The notes under the pieces are model-generated. The model ran no database searches. It was not told the DNA's origin and saw only the letters and a list, made by a program, of their open reading frames with translations. Positions 52,233 through 61,589 of a stretch of DNA of 64,000 nucleotides are shown piece by piece; position 1 is the stretch's first letter, and the number at the start of each line of letters is the position of its first letter. The stretch is from Planomicrobium okeanokoites. Lineage in GTDB: Bacteria > Bacillota > Bacilli > Bacillales_A > Planococcaceae. Location: contig NZ_QQRS01000008.1 of NCBI RefSeq assembly GCF_003428875.1, positions 1 to 64,000 of the forward strand, read 5' to 3'. The position numbers and the translations under genes are program-made.

Positions 52233-53540
52233 ATGAAAACACAAGTCTTTATCAGCGGTGGCGGCATCGGTGGCCTTGCACTGGCCCTTAAACTTGTTCA
52301 GCGCAACGTCGATGTGGTGATGGCGGAGCGATTGAAAGCTAAAGCACCGACTTATAAAGGTGAATTGCTTCAGCCTAAAAGTATGCAGATATTCGAAGGA
52401 CTGGGCCTGTACGACGAAATCACTGCGCGCAGCAACGAAATCAAAATCCTCGATATGCTCGAGCTGTCAAGTTCACTTCAGGTCCGCGACCAGACGTTTA
52501 TGGATTACAGCGTATTGCCTGGCAAATACAATGCGGCATTTATGGTACATCATGAAGAACTAAAAGATATTCTATTAAAAGCTGCTTCCGAATATAAAAA
52601 TTTCCGCTATATGCCGGGAACGTCTTGCACAGGGTATACCGACAATAAAGCATTGCTCAAATCAGGAAAGGAAAAATTGGAAGTTGAAGCTGATTTCTTC
52701 TTTGGTGCAGAGGGCAGGGCATCTGTTACCAGAAAGCATATGGACATCGAAATCAAACAGACTTCCTATAACCATCATTTCTTAACTGTATCTTTTCCAA
52801 GGCCAGAAAATTTCAAAGATGGCCAAATTATTTCTACATATAATCGATTCCTCGGATTATTCCCTTTGCCGGATAATCAGGTGCGTTCCGTTTATCTGAT
52901 TCCAGAAGGAGATTATAAAGAATTGAAAGAAAAGCCCATCAGCCACTTCCACAAACTATACACAGATCTTGCACCGGCAATGGATGGCTATGTACAACAG
53001 TTGACTGACTGGAAAAAAATTCAATTGATGATTCCGGTCATGTTCCATGCCCCATCATATGTCAGGGACAATAAAGCGATTATCGGGGATGCGGCGCATG
53101 CCGTACACCCGATGGCCGGGGAAGGCATGAATATGGCGATACAGGACGCTGATGTTTTAGGTGAGCTCACTGCGGACATGGTTGAGATTCATAAACAGAA
53201 TCCCAAAAATCTGAAATGGTATGAAAAAGTGCGTTATAAGAGGGCGGATCATGTAATCCAACTCAGCCATCTGGCTGCACTTGCGTATTCCTATCCATTT
53301 AAACCGGTCAGCTTTCTTCGGCAAAAAACATTCGAGCGGATGGAAGAAGACCCGATTCTTCATTTCAAGCAAATGCTTAATGTCTCAGGGCTTGGCATGT
53401 GGAAAGAAAACGTAAGGGACAGATTCATCCAGGGCGGCATCATCCCAGTCCGGCTAAGGGATCTTCCGAAAAAATCAAAAGAGCTGAGATATTATACCAG
53501 GGAAGACGACTATCCATGGAAAGATGAGGGATTAATATGA
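52233..53540 (+). CDS. FAD-dependent monooxygenase (class A flavoprotein hydroxylase type)
   Basis: A 435-residue flavoprotein of the PHBH/UbiH type. The FAD dinucleotide fold is ISGGGIGGLALALKL (residues 7-21), the second FAD/NAD(P)H contact is FGAEGRASVTR (about 155-165), and the third is IIGDAAHAVHPMAGEGMN (about 279-296, GD motif). The C-terminal 120 residues are not a known fused domain. It would hydroxylate an aromatic or polyprenyl-like substrate; the substrate is unknown. ATG 52233 follows AGAGGAG. Its stop overlaps the methyltransferase start by four bases, so the two proteins probably act in sequence. Confidence 0.85.
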   Translation: MKTQVFISGGGIGGLALALKLVQRNVDVVMAERLKAKAPTYKGELLQPKSMQIFEGLGLYDEITARSNEIKILDMLELSSSLQVRDQTFMDYSVLPGKYNAAFMVHHEELKDILLKAASEYKNFRYMPGTSCTGYTDNKALLKSGKEKLEVEADFFFGAEGRASVTRKHMDIEIKQTSYNHHFLTVSFPRPENFKDGQIISTYNRFLGLFPLPDNQVRSVYLIPEGDYKELKEKPISHFHKLYTDLAPAMDGYVQQLTDWKKIQLMIPVMFHAPSYVRDNKAIIGDAAHAVHPMAGEGMNMAIQDADVLGELTADMVEIHKQNPKNLKWYEKVRYKRADHVIQLSHLAALAYSYPFKPVSFLRQKTFERMEEDPILHFKQMLNVSGLGMWKENVRDRFIQGGIIPVRLRDLPKKSKELRYYTREDDYPWKDEGLI

Positions 53541-54523
53541 TAGATGTGATGAAAATGTTTAAAGCCAGGATGTATATGAAGAGAAACGAACCGTTCCTTT
53601 ACAGTTGGCATGCCTATGTCGGTTATGAATTGGATCTGTTCAAGGCATTTGAACGGCCGATGGCAAAATCGGATGTAGCAGATGCCTACGGATTAGATGA
53701 AAATCTTCTGGAGCAATGGGTGGCGGTAGGCGTGTCGATCGGCCATCTCAAGGAGGCTGGACGAGGACGCCATAAGCTCGCCAATTCCTGGAAACTGCCT
53801 AAGCCGAAAGGAGATAATTCCTCAGGGGTATTGCTGAAGGAAATGATGGAGCTTCATATTCCGACACTGCTGAGTTATCCGGAAATGATGCGCAACAGCA
53901 ACCGGCTTCACTTTGATGAAGAAAGGCATGCCGGCACAGTTGCAGAAACCAGCAGATTGCTCGAAGTGCTCGCGATGCCTAAAATGTCGAAGCGCATCCG
54001 AGAATATAATATCCGATCAGTTTTGGATATAGGATGCGGTGAAGCCGGTTACATCAAAAAACTGGCTGGACGATTTTCTGATACTCAATTCACCGGAATT
54101 GAAATCAGTGAGGAAGTGACAGAGAAAGCTCAGCAGCTGACAGCAGAAGATGACAATATTAAAATTCAGAATGCGGATTTGTGGGATTATAATCCTGAGC
54201 AGCCTTTTGATATGGTCATGATGAATAATGTCCTGCATTATATCGATCTTGAAAAGCGTGAGGCGCTGATTCATGAACTGGCTGATTGGGTAAACCCTGG
54301 CGGCATTCTGTCCATTGTCACACCTATTGCAGGCAGCACTGATGATCCTCCTTTTGCGAATGTATTCAACAGCTTCTTTTCTTCCTTCGACAACCTGTAC
54401 CGCCTTCCCACCCGCGATGAATTGCGTGATTGGGGAGAAGCCGCGGGACTGGATATGCTCGGCATCCATACAGTGATTAAAGAGGGTGGCTGGTATATTG
54501 CACAGTACAAGAAACCGGCATAG
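53537..54523 (+). CDS. SAM-dependent methyltransferase with N-terminal winged-helix domain
   Basis: A 328-residue class I methyltransferase. Residues 1-95 (YSWHAYVGYELDLFKAF onwards) look like the dimerisation winged-helix domain of small-molecule O-methyltransferases. The SAM site is VLDIGCGEAGYI (about residues 161-172), then the acidic GIEISEE and MVMMNNVLHYID (post-III loop). It is translationally coupled (ATGA overlap) to the FAD monooxygenase, suggesting methylation of the newly introduced hydroxyl. A terminator follows. Confidence 0.82.
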   Translation: MIDVMKMFKARMYMKRNEPFLYSWHAYVGYELDLFKAFERPMAKSDVADAYGLDENLLEQWVAVGVSIGHLKEAGRGRHKLANSWKLPKPKGDNSSGVLLKEMMELHIPTLLSYPEMMRNSNRLHFDEERHAGTVAETSRLLEVLAMPKMSKRIREYNIRSVLDIGCGEAGYIKKLAGRFSDTQFTGIEISEEVTEKAQQLTAEDDNIKIQNADLWDYNPEQPFDMVMMNNVLHYIDLEKREALIHELADWVNPGGILSIVTPIAGSTDDPPFANVFNSFFSSFDNLYRLPTRDELRDWGEAAGLDMLGIHTVIKEGGWYIAQYKKPA

Positions 54524-54540
54524 AAATTAAAGAATAATAA

Positions 54541-54575
54541 GAAAAGCCTCCGAAATTTTTTTCGGGGGCTTTTTA
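54541..54575 (+). terminator. Terminator of the monooxygenase-methyltransferase unit
   Basis: AAAAGCCTCCGAAA and TTTCGGGGGCTTTT arms (one G-U), then T and A. Confidence 0.87.
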
Positions 54576-54633
54576 GCTCATTGTGTAAGGAAGCTGTGAA
54601 TCCGATATTTTGCAAAACAGCTCCGTTTTTTTC

Positions 54634-54682
54634 TAAAAAAAAGCGGAAACCCCGGGAAAATCTCAAGGTTTGCCGCTTTTCA
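54634..54682 (-). terminator. yfkK terminator
   Basis: On the minus strand AAAGCGG-AAACC pairs with GGTTT-CCGCTTT (one mismatch), followed by a run of T. Confidence 0.8.
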
Positions 54683-54907
54683 TTATTTCCGCAATGAGCC
54701 AAGTTCCTGGGCGATTGCCTGCATTTCATTTGGTGTGATGTTATCGCGCTTTTTGACCATTTCATACAAATCACGCAAATCTTCATACTGTGAAGCATTG
54801 AAATGTTCAGCTTTCATCGCATCGACATTGACCATGCGTAATTTCGCTTTTATTTCCTCGATCATGTAATTGACGTTTTCTGGAGACTGTTTCGATAAGT
54901 CCATCAT
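54683..54907 (-). CDS. yfkK: UPF0435/DUF1128 protein YfkK
   Basis: A 74-residue protein of the UPF0435 family, close to Yfk[20 protein letters not shown] at the start, then [11 protein letters not shown] and [16 protein letters not shown]-type ending (here [13 protein letters not shown]). It is helical, acidic and cytoplasmic. Function unknown. ATG 54907 or 54904 both fit AAAGGCAGG. In Bacillus it lies near yfkH and yfkF homologues, which are also found nearby here. Confidence 0.88.
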   Translation of the reverse strand: MMDLSKQSPENVNYMIEEIKAKLRMVNVDAMKAEHFNASQYEDLRDLYEMVKKRDNITPNEMQAIAQELGSLRK

Positions 54908-54962
54908 AAGTTCCTGCCTTTCGGTATGGTATGCCTTATCATTTCACTTATCAAAAAAAATG

Positions 54963-56336
54963 TCAATTTCCTGAACGGGCAAGTTCAGCTTTCTCGTTTT
55001 TCTCTTCTTTAGCTTTTGCAACGATTCTCTTCGTTTCGTACACGATTACACCTGACAGACCAAGAAGGCCGATTAAGTTAGGAACTGCCATCAGGCCGTT
55101 CATCACGTCTGAGAATGTCCAGACAACGGTAAGTGAAGCAGTTGCTCCAAGGAAGACAGCCGCAACGAAGAGGACGCGGTATACAATCAGCAAACTTGGA
55201 TTCTTGAAAAGATACTGGAAACATTTCTCACCATAATAAGACCAGCCGATAATTGTCGAAGATGCGAAGAAAATAAGGCCAAACGCGACAATGTAAGGAC
55301 CTACGCCGCCAAGGTACTGGCCAAATGCTGCACTGGTAAGTGGCGCGCCTTCGAGTCCTTCTTGTGTGTAGAGGCCAGACATGACGATTGTAATTCCTGT
55401 AATCGAGCAGACAATCAATGTGTCAAACAGGACCTGCGTCATCGACACTAAAGCCTGGCGGCCAGGCATATCCGTTTTTGCAGCAGCAGCTGCAATCGGT
55501 GCTGACCCAAGGCCGGCTTCGTTGGAGAATACCCCACGGGCAACACCATAACGGATTGCGGCACCGATCGCACCGCCGGCAGCAGCTTCACCTGTGAACG
55601 CAGCGCTGAAGATTGTGCCAATAGCAGCAGGAATCAAGTCGAAATTCATGACCATGATGACTAATCCTGCAATAACATAAAACAGAACCATAAACGGAAC
55701 AAAGAATGCAGTAACCTTACCGATAGTTTTGATTCCGCCTAAAATTACCAAACCTGCAAAAGCAGTGAGGATAAGTCCGGTAGCCCAAGGAGCCAAACCG
55801 AAAGTCTCATCGACGATTGACGCGACAGAATTGGATTGTGTCATATTGCCGATCCCGAATGCTGCAATTGCGCCAAAGATGGCGAAAAGGACTGCAAGCC
55901 ATTTCTGTTTCAGACCATGCTCCAGATAATACATCGGACCTCCGGCCATCTGTCCTTTTGAATCGGTAATGCGGTATTTTACAGCTAATACGGCTTCACC
56001 GTATTTTGTTGCCATCCCGAAGAATGCGGACAGCCACATCCAGAAGACTGCTCCAGGTCCGCCAAGCACGACAGCGGTTGCAACCCCGACGATATTACCG
56101 GTGCCGACTGTTGCCGCCATGGCTGTTGATAGAGCCTGGAAGTGAGATATATCGCCTTCGGAATCTTTATCGACATTTTTGGAGAAAGTTAATTTAAGTG
56201 CATAAGGCAATAAGCGAAGCTGAAGGAATCCGAGCCGTACTGTAAGGTAAATTCCTGTACCGACAATCAGGATCAAGAGTGGGACGCCCCATACTAAACC
56301 ACTGATTTCTCCCAATAATTCTTCAAATCTTTCCAT
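54963..56336 (-). CDS. Alanine/glycine:cation symporter (AGCS family)
   Basis: A 457-residue sodium- or proton-coupled amino acid carrier with about 11 transmembrane segments. AGCS signatures are QALSTAMAATVGTGNIVGVA (about residues 68-87), GGPGAVFWMWLSAFFGMA and SNEAGLGSAPIAAAAAKTD. It resembles AlsT/DagA-type permeases, which carry alanine, glycine or glutamine. ATG 56336 follows AGGGGGAAA. No terminator hairpin was found before yfkK, so read-through is possible. Confidence 0.9.
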   Translation of the reverse strand: MERFEELLGEISGLVWGVPLLILIVGTGIYLTVRLGFLQLRLLPYALKLTFSKNVDKDSEGDISHFQALSTAMAATVGTGNIVGVATAVVLGGPGAVFWMWLSAFFGMATKYGEAVLAVKYRITDSKGQMAGGPMYYLEHGLKQKWLAVLFAIFGAIAAFGIGNMTQSNSVASIVDETFGLAPWATGLILTAFAGLVILGGIKTIGKVTAFFVPFMVLFYVIAGLVIMVMNFDLIPAAIGTIFSAAFTGEAAAGGAIGAAIRYGVARGVFSNEAGLGSAPIAAAAAKTDMPGRQALVSMTQVLFDTLIVCSITGITIVMSGLYTQEGLEGAPLTSAAFGQYLGGVGPYIVAFGLIFFASSTIIGWSYYGEKCFQYLFKNPSLLIVYRVLFVAAVFLGATASLTVVWTFSDVMNGLMAVPNLIGLLGLSGVIVYETKRIVAKAKEEKNEKAELARSGN

Positions 56337-56530
56337 CTAATTTCCCCCTAAGTTATGTAATTCTGTTCTCCTGAAATAATTTTGCACCTCCTGTTGATTT
56401 AATATTCCGAAAGTTACGCTCAAGAGTCAAGGGTTTTTTAAATTTTTAGGAGATAAGTTTAAATATGTTGAGATTAGGGAAAAATTCAAAAGACACGTTA
56501 GAACAAACTATTCTTTGGGAGGAATTCAGA

Positions 56531-56992
56531 ATGAGCCAAAACAAATTGATGACAGGATTATTAGTGGGGGCAGCGGTGGGTGTGATCATTTCCCTGTTTG
56601 ACCGCAATACCCGCAACGATGTAATGCAGAAATCGAAAAAGGTCTCTGAGAATGCGAAATACTATGCAAGCAATAAAGACGAATTGAAGTCTGCGGTTCA
56701 GCAGCAGGCAAACAAATTCCAGAATCTTTATGAGCGCGTTTCCGAAGACGCATCTTATGTTGGGGAAAAAGTCAATGAATTGAAAGAATTGACTCCTCAG
56801 GTAAAAGAGATGGCTATGGATACGAAAGAGGCATTCGTCGACACGAAGGAAGCAGTGGTGGATTCGACTCAGGATGTTAAATCTGCTCTGCAGGAAGATA
56901 ACCCTTCCGCTTCATCATCGTTGACTGATGATAACAGCAGTTCATCTAACAATAATTCGAACCGCGATGCGGAATATGGGAAAAAGCAGTAA
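56531..56992 (+). CDS. YtxH-like membrane-anchored protein
   Basis: A 153-residue protein. The N-terminal LMTGLLVGAAVGVIISLFD (about residues 6-24) is a single glycine-rich membrane segment, followed by RNTRND, the pattern of YtxH proteins. A long helical, coiled-coil-like region with Lys/Glu heptads follows, then a Ser/Asn/Asp-rich tail (about 125-153). Function unknown; YtxH relatives respond to general stress in Bacillus. ATG 56531 follows GGGAGGAATTC. It overlaps the YihY gene by 17 bases. Confidence 0.78.
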   Translation: MSQNKLMTGLLVGAAVGVIISLFDRNTRNDVMQKSKKVSENAKYYASNKDELKSAVQQQANKFQNLYERVSEDASYVGEKVNELKELTPQVKEMAMDTKEAFVDTKEAVVDSTQDVKSALQEDNPSASSSLTDDNSSSSNNNSNRDAEYGKKQ

Positions 56993-57920
56993 TTCACTGA
57001 ATAAGCCCCATAAGACAGAATCCGATCTTCCACAGGAAGGGACGGAGGCGAAGGGACCGAGTTACGATGTCACCCGCTTCCCGGGGTTTATGAAAGAATT
57101 ATGGAAAAGAATCAATGATGTGGATGTCACAGGACTTGGAGCGCAATTAGCGTTCTTTTTCCTGTTGTCTATTTTTCCATTGCTTATCTTTTTGATAACG
57201 CTGTTGCCTTATTTGAATATTGCTGAAGATCAAATCTATCAATTCATGGCGAATGTTGTGCCTGGCGAAATCTATCTTCTTATCGAAGAGACGCTCAACG
57301 AAATTTTGACCCAGGAAAATCGCAGTCTGCTTTCATTCGGACTCATTGCCACCATCTGGTCCGCTAGCCTTGGCATGAATGCACTTATAAAATCATTGAA
57401 CCGATCTTATAATGTTGAGGAAAACCGTCCGATCCTGATAGCGAGAGGCATGTCCATCATTACCACTGTGTTAATGATTTTTATTTTATTGATTGCATTG
57501 GTCCTGCCAATATTCGGACGCCAGATCGGAATTTTCATCTTTTCGTTTTTTGGTTTGGAAGCAGGATTTTTGGAAACCTGGAATACATTGCGTTTTACGA
57601 TTCCGCCGTTGATCATTTTTGTTGTGGCGGCAGTAATTTATTGGGCAGCCCCTAATGTGAAGCTGGATTTCAAATCTGTGCTGGCTGGAGCGGCTTTCAC
57701 GTCGATCGGCTGGCTGGTTGTCTCTTTCGGGTTTTCGATCTACATCAATAATTTTGCGAATTACTCAGCGACCTACGGAGGAATTGGCGGTGTGATCATG
57801 TTAATGTTGTGGTTATATGTATCAGCCATCCTATTGATGGTCGGAGGCCAGGTGAATGCAGTCATGCAATCACGCCGCGATATCATAAAACGACTAAACA
57901 AAAACACCGGAACAACTTGA
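56976..57920 (+). CDS. YihY/BrkB family membrane protein (YfkH-like)
   Basis: A 314-residue inner-membrane protein with about six transmembrane helices after a 50-residue soluble N-terminus. Family features are VTGLGAQLAFFFLLSIFPLLIF, SLGMNALIKSLNRSYN (about 137-152) and GIGGVIMLMLWLYVSAILLMVGGQVNA near the end. The family was once labelled ribonuclease BN in error; its role is not established. The start within the YtxH reading frame implies coupling. ATG 56967 is the alternative start. Confidence 0.85.
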   Translation: MGKSSNSLNKPHKTESDLPQEGTEAKGPSYDVTRFPGFMKELWKRINDVDVTGLGAQLAFFFLLSIFPLLIFLITLLPYLNIAEDQIYQFMANVVPGEIYLLIEETLNEILTQENRSLLSFGLIATIWSASLGMNALIKSLNRSYNVEENRPILIARGMSIITTVLMIFILLIALVLPIFGRQIGIFIFSFFGLEAGFLETWNTLRFTIPPLIIFVVAAVIYWAAPNVKLDFKSVLAGAAFTSIGWLVVSFGFSIYINNFANYSATYGGIGGVIMLMLWLYVSAILLMVGGQVNAVMQSRRDIIKRLNKNTGTT

Positions 57921-57947
57921 ATTCACAAGTTGTTCCGGTGTTTTTTG
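57899..57947. terminator. Bidirectional terminator after the YihY gene
   Basis: AACACCGGAACAACTTG and CAAGTTGTTCCGGTGTT form a perfect 17-pair stem that overlaps the yihY stop codon; T-tracts on both sides. Confidence 0.92.
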
Positions 57948-57970
57948 GCGATATTTGGTTATTTAAACAA

Positions 57971-58165
57971 TCAGTTCTCATCGGTAGGCCGTGTTTTGAA
58001 TTGCTGCATTTTATCGTCCAATTCATCAACCATCGTGATTAAACGATCAATATCTTCCAGTTCTGCGGTTTCCGGTTCAATCGAATCAAGGACTTCCAGG
58101 AACATGTTCAAACGTTGTTTCATATAACTTACTTGCTTTTCTCTATCGGTAATGGATTTTCCCAT
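57971..58165 (-). CDS. Small SE1561-like protein
   Basis: A 64-residue acidic, helical protein starting at ATG 58165 behind AATGAGGTG. The sequence MGKSITDREKQVSYMKQRLNM and LEDIDRLITMVDELDDKMQQF resemble the SE1561 family of staphylococci and other Bacillales, whose function is unknown. Single gene, convergent with the YihY gene. Confidence 0.65.
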   Translation of the reverse strand: MGKSITDREKQVSYMKQRLNMFLEVLDSIEPETAELEDIDRLITMVDELDDKMQQFKTRPTDEN

Positions 58166-58260
58166 AAGGCACACCTCATTTCGCATTCTATCGTAGCTGA
58201 TTTACCAATGGATTTCAATCAAACATAGGTAAAAAGAAGATTTTAATAGTTTTTCCATTT

Positions 58261-58490
58261 AGAATATTTACTTAATTATATTTCTGTGTTAGTGTATGAG
58301 TAATCAATAGAGAGGAGGCCATGATGAATAGTCGAAACCATTTACTAACTAACAAGTAAAAGGAGGGGGTTCGAACATTTCACCGGCACAAGCCGGAAAA
58401 TGGTCTTATGAGAAAAGATGAAAATGGAAATCTAACATAAAAGCTCAGTCGTGATCTGGCATACAGATACGGACTGAGCTTTTATTGATT
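58261..58490 (+). other. Orphan leader-like transcription unit with tiny reading frames
   Basis: No gene of normal size lies between 58166 and 58489. At 58321 a 13-codon frame (MMNSRNHLLTNK, stop 58359) follows AGAGAGGAGG. A second, stronger Shine-Dalgarno AAAAGGAGGGGG (58358-58369) overlaps its stop and has no ATG, GTG or TTG at proper distance; the only candidate is ATT at 58377. A hairpin with CCGGC/GCCGG stem (58383-58397) and an outer CATTT/AAATG pair follows. A 10-codon frame runs 58408-58440, and a terminator-like stem at 58439-58485 ends the unit. A -35-like TTTACT lies at 58267; the -10 is not clear. Confidence 0.4.
58439..58485. terminator. Terminator-like stem
   Basis: AAAAGCTCAGTC (58439) pairs with GACTGAGCTTTT (58472-58483), with an inner ATCTG/CAGAT pair. 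T-tract on both strands; it probably also ends the osmC-like gene on the minus strand. Confidence 0.85.
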
Positions 58491-58870
58491 TATACGAGTT
58501 CGTATGTTTCCACAATTTCAATCGAATCTTCCACAGAACGGACCATCGAACAATTCTTTCTTGTCAGCTCCATCACACGCGGCATTTTCGAATCATTGAT
58601 ATCGCCTTTGATCAGGAAATGCAGATGGACTTTTGAAACGCGTCCCGCTTCTTCATCGATGCGTATAATTTCTTTTACTTCCACCTGTATATCTTCTGCA
58701 GGCATCCGTTGTTTTTCCAGAACTTTCCTTATAATTCCAGCGCTGCAGACTGCAAGGGAAGCCACCAGCAACTGATATGGCCGGAAACCGTACTCCTCAT
58801 TTGTTGAAACGGCCAGTTCACCAAAAGGCAAATCGCCCGAAAAACCATTTTCAGTCATTGAAAATTTCAT
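58490..58870 (-). CDS. OsmC family protein
   Basis: A 126-residue OsmC/Ohr-fold protein. Its two redox Cys are in LAVCSAGIIRKVL (about residue 42) and RKNCSMVRSV (about 106), the spacing used for peroxide or thiol chemistry. It belongs to the general OsmC group, not clearly the organic hydroperoxide reductase Ohr. ATG 58870 follows AGGAGGAGATGG. Likely cytoplasmic oxidative stress protection. Confidence 0.85.
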   Translation of the reverse strand: MKFSMTENGFSGDLPFGELAVSTNEEYGFRPYQLLVASLAVCSAGIIRKVLEKQRMPAEDIQVEVKEIIRIDEEAGRVSKVHLHFLIKGDINDSKMPRVMELTRKNCSMVRSVEDSIEIVETYELV

Positions 58871-58950
58871 CTTCCATCTCCTCCTTATGATAAAATTGTA
58901 TCTGAATTCCATTCAAATACAAAAGAAGGTGCTTACTGGAAGGAGCCATC

Positions 58951-60132
58951 ATGAAAAATTACTTGCAAAGTGACAGTGGGCGTTTCTGGATCCTTGTCGC
59001 TATAGTATCGATCTCCGGGTTTTCGCAGGGTATGCTGTTGCCGCTCATCGCGGTTATTTTTGAGCAGGATGGCGTGTCATCTGCTTTAAACGGATTGAGT
59101 GCCACCGGCTTATACATAGGTACATTAATTATCGCACCCTTTATGGAACCTCAATTGCGGCGTTTCGGTTTTAAACCGATCATCATAATTGGCGGTGGAC
59201 TTGTCATCTTGTCCCTGTTGCTGTTCCCGTTATGGAAATCAGTCCTGTTTTGGTTCTTCCTGCGGATCCTGATTGGTGTTGGAGACCAGGCGCTGCATTT
59301 TTCGACCCAGACCTGGATCACCAGTACATCCGCACAGAATCGCATGGGCAGGAACATTGCCATATATGGGATGTCATTCAGCATTGGATTTGGAGCTGGA
59401 CCGTTATTTGTGCCTCTCGTTAATATTTTTGAAGCGTTGCCGTTTATCATATCGGGGCTTTTATGCCTCACGGCCTGGGTTCTCGTTTTCTTCCTGCGCA
59501 ATGATTTCCCTGAAACTACGACAAGTGCCATGACGGCAAGTGGAACGTTAAGCCGTTTTAAAGCTGCTATCGTCATTGGCTGGTTCGCTTTTTTGCCGCC
59601 GCTTGGTTATGGATTCCTGGAAGCTTCCTTAAATGCCATCTATCCTGTATACGCCCTGAGGCAGTCGATAGATGTTTCCATGGTTTCCTATATGCTCGCC
59701 GCGTTTTCGCTCGGTGCCATTGCAACTCAGCTGCCACTTGGTGAACTTAGTGACAGGATCGGCAGGCGCAAAGTTTTGCTGCTTGCACTGTTCGGTGGTG
59801 CAGCTGCATTTGGCACGGCCAGCTTGTTTGAATCGAATGCATGGGTAACTTTGGCATTTTTCATCCTAGCCGGTATGTTCGTCGGTTCGACTTTTTCACT
59901 GGGAATCTCCTATATGGCAGATCTCATGCCGAGGGAACTGCTGCCTACAGGCAATTTATTGTGCGGCATAGCATTCAGCATCGGAAGCTTGGCAGGACCT
60001 GTGCTTGGCGGATTATTTTTGGATGTTACAGAAGAGCTGAGTTTCCTTTTGCTGATCGCTTTGATACTGCTCATCATTTTCGCCATCATCGCCTTACGGG
60101 GCAATAAAATCAGCAAGCCCGCATCCGGTTGA
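58951..60132 (+). CDS. MFS transporter (12-TMS, YfkF-like)
   Basis: A 393-residue protein with 12 hydrophobic segments. Family marks: FSQGMLLPLIAVIF in the first helix, a motif A-like loop between helices 2 and 3 (EPQLRRFGFKPIII), and GELSDRIGRRKVLLLALF (motif A of the second half, about residues 265-282). The layout resembles YfkF of Bacillus subtilis; the substrate is unknown. It starts at 58951 behind GGAAGGAGCC and is divergent from the OsmC gene. Confidence 0.85.
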   Translation: MKNYLQSDSGRFWILVAIVSISGFSQGMLLPLIAVIFEQDGVSSALNGLSATGLYIGTLIIAPFMEPQLRRFGFKPIIIIGGGLVILSLLLFPLWKSVLFWFFLRILIGVGDQALHFSTQTWITSTSAQNRMGRNIAIYGMSFSIGFGAGPLFVPLVNIFEALPFIISGLLCLTAWVLVFFLRNDFPETTTSAMTASGTLSRFKAAIVIGWFAFLPPLGYGFLEASLNAIYPVYALRQSIDVSMVSYMLAAFSLGAIATQLPLGELSDRIGRRKVLLLALFGGAAAFGTASLFESNAWVTLAFFILAGMFVGSTFSLGISYMADLMPRELLPTGNLLCGIAFSIGSLAGPVLGGLFLDVTEELSFLLLIALILLIIFAIIALRGNKISKPASG

Positions 60133-60145
60133 ATTATATAGCAAC

Positions 60146-60186
60146 AAAAAGAGACTTCCGATTTCAAACCGGAAGTCTCTTTTTCA
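60146..60186. terminator. Bidirectional terminator
   Basis: Perfect 15-base arms AAAAAGAGACTTCCG and CGGAAGTCTCTTTTT between the convergent MFS and rRNA methyltransferase genes. Confidence 0.93.
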
Positions 60187-61548
60187 TTTCAAAACAAGTT
60201 TCGTTACAGATTCAACCTGTGCCGTCTGTGGGAACATATCGACAGGCTGGATGTATTCGATCCGGTAGATTTTCGTCAATTGCTGCAGATCCTTCGCCAG
60301 TGTGGAAGGATTGCACGACGTATAAACGAAACGTTTCGGCTTCACCTTCAGGATCGTTTTCAGCAGGGAGTCAGCCAGTCCGGTGCGAGGCGGATCTACA
60401 GTCAGTACATCAGGAACAAAATTTTCATTGCTCCAGACATCCAGCCATTTTTCCGCAGTCCCGGTTACGTATTTCGCTTTGACGCCTTGCCGTTTCGCAT
60501 TTGCCTTTGCATCGACCACACTGTCATGGATGGTGTCCATGCCGCGGAGTTCGCCAGCGCCATCAGCAAGCCATAAACCGATTGTACCGACGCCGCAATA
60601 AGCATCGACGACTTTTTCGGTGCCGGTCAACTCTGCAGCGCGTTTAATTTCGTCATACAATTTGACTGTCTGCTTTGGGTTCAACTGGAAAAAGGCGCGG
60701 GCGGAAAGGTCAAAGGCAAGTTCCCCCAATTTTTCGTGGATGGTATCTTTGCCATATAAAGTAACCGTCTCTTCACCGAAAATAAGCGATGTTTTTTCTG
60801 GGTTGATATTCTGGACAATCGAGACAAGATTAACATCCAAGTTTTTCAGCTTTTCCAGCAGCAATTCCTTTTTGGGAATTTTAGAGCGGGTTGTCACCAG
60901 CACCAGTTGAATTTCACCTGTTTCAATGCCGGTGCGGACGACAATTGTCCGGATAACGCCTTGCATCGTTTTGCCATCATAGATCGGAATACGCAATTCT
61001 TCGAGAATCCGCTTCACTGAGTTGGTGATGACAGTGGTATCCGGATGCTGAACGATGCATTGTTCGATATCGAGTAATTGATGGGAACCTTCCGCAAATA
61101 AACCCGCGATGACTTTTGAACCTTTCAGCCGTGTCTGGAACTGGCTTTTATTGCGGTAATGCCATGGATCTTCCATGCCGATCGTTTTTTCGATTTTGAC
61201 ATCGACGCCTTTCAAATAACGTTCGAGCGCCTGGACCACCAGATCCCGCTTTTCAACGAGCTGCTGGTCGTATGTCAAATGCTGAAGCTGGCAGCCGCCG
61301 CATGCTTCATAGACTGGGCAGGGTGGAGTCTGGCGGTGAGGGGAAGGTTTCCGCATTTTGACAATCCGGGCTTCCGCGAAATTCCGTTTGACTGATGTAA
61401 TTTGTGCTGTGATTTCTTCGCCGGGCAGTGCACCGGCGACAAAAACAACATTCCGTTTAAAGAAACCGATGCCTTCGCCGTTGATGCCAAGCCTTTTGAT
61501 CGTCAACGGAAATTTCTGGCCGGTCTCCATTATGGGTTTTTCATTCAT
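60184..61548 (-). CDS. 23S rRNA (uracil-C5)-methyltransferase, RlmCD family (copy 2)
   Basis: A 454-residue paralogue of the gene at 32219, the same length. It has TRAM domain start, [10 protein letters not shown] iron-sulfur motif (about residues 77-86), SAM loop [14 protein letters not shown] and catalytic Cys in [13 protein letters not shown]. The pair may share the two uracil sites that one RlmCD methylates in Bacillus subtilis (YefA), with this one like YfjO; this is inference. ATG 61548 follows AAGGACGTG; GTG 61557 lies inside the ribosome binding region. Confidence 0.88.
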   Translation of the reverse strand: MNEKPIMETGQKFPLTIKRLGINGEGIGFFKRNVVFVAGALPGEEITAQITSVKRNFAEARIVKMRKPSPHRQTPPCPVYEACGGCQLQHLTYDQQLVEKRDLVVQALERYLKGVDVKIEKTIGMEDPWHYRNKSQFQTRLKGSKVIAGLFAEGSHQLLDIEQCIVQHPDTTVITNSVKRILEELRIPIYDGKTMQGVIRTIVVRTGIETGEIQLVLVTTRSKIPKKELLLEKLKNLDVNLVSIVQNINPEKTSLIFGEETVTLYGKDTIHEKLGELAFDLSARAFFQLNPKQTVKLYDEIKRAAELTGTEKVVDAYCGVGTIGLWLADGAGELRGMDTIHDSVVDAKANAKRQGVKAKYVTGTAEKWLDVWSNENFVPDVLTVDPPRTGLADSLLKTILKVKPKRFVYTSCNPSTLAKDLQQLTKIYRIEYIQPVDMFPQTAQVESVTKLVLK

Positions 61549-61589
61549 AGTGCACACGTCCTTCTTTTGGTCATCCCTACATTATAGCC

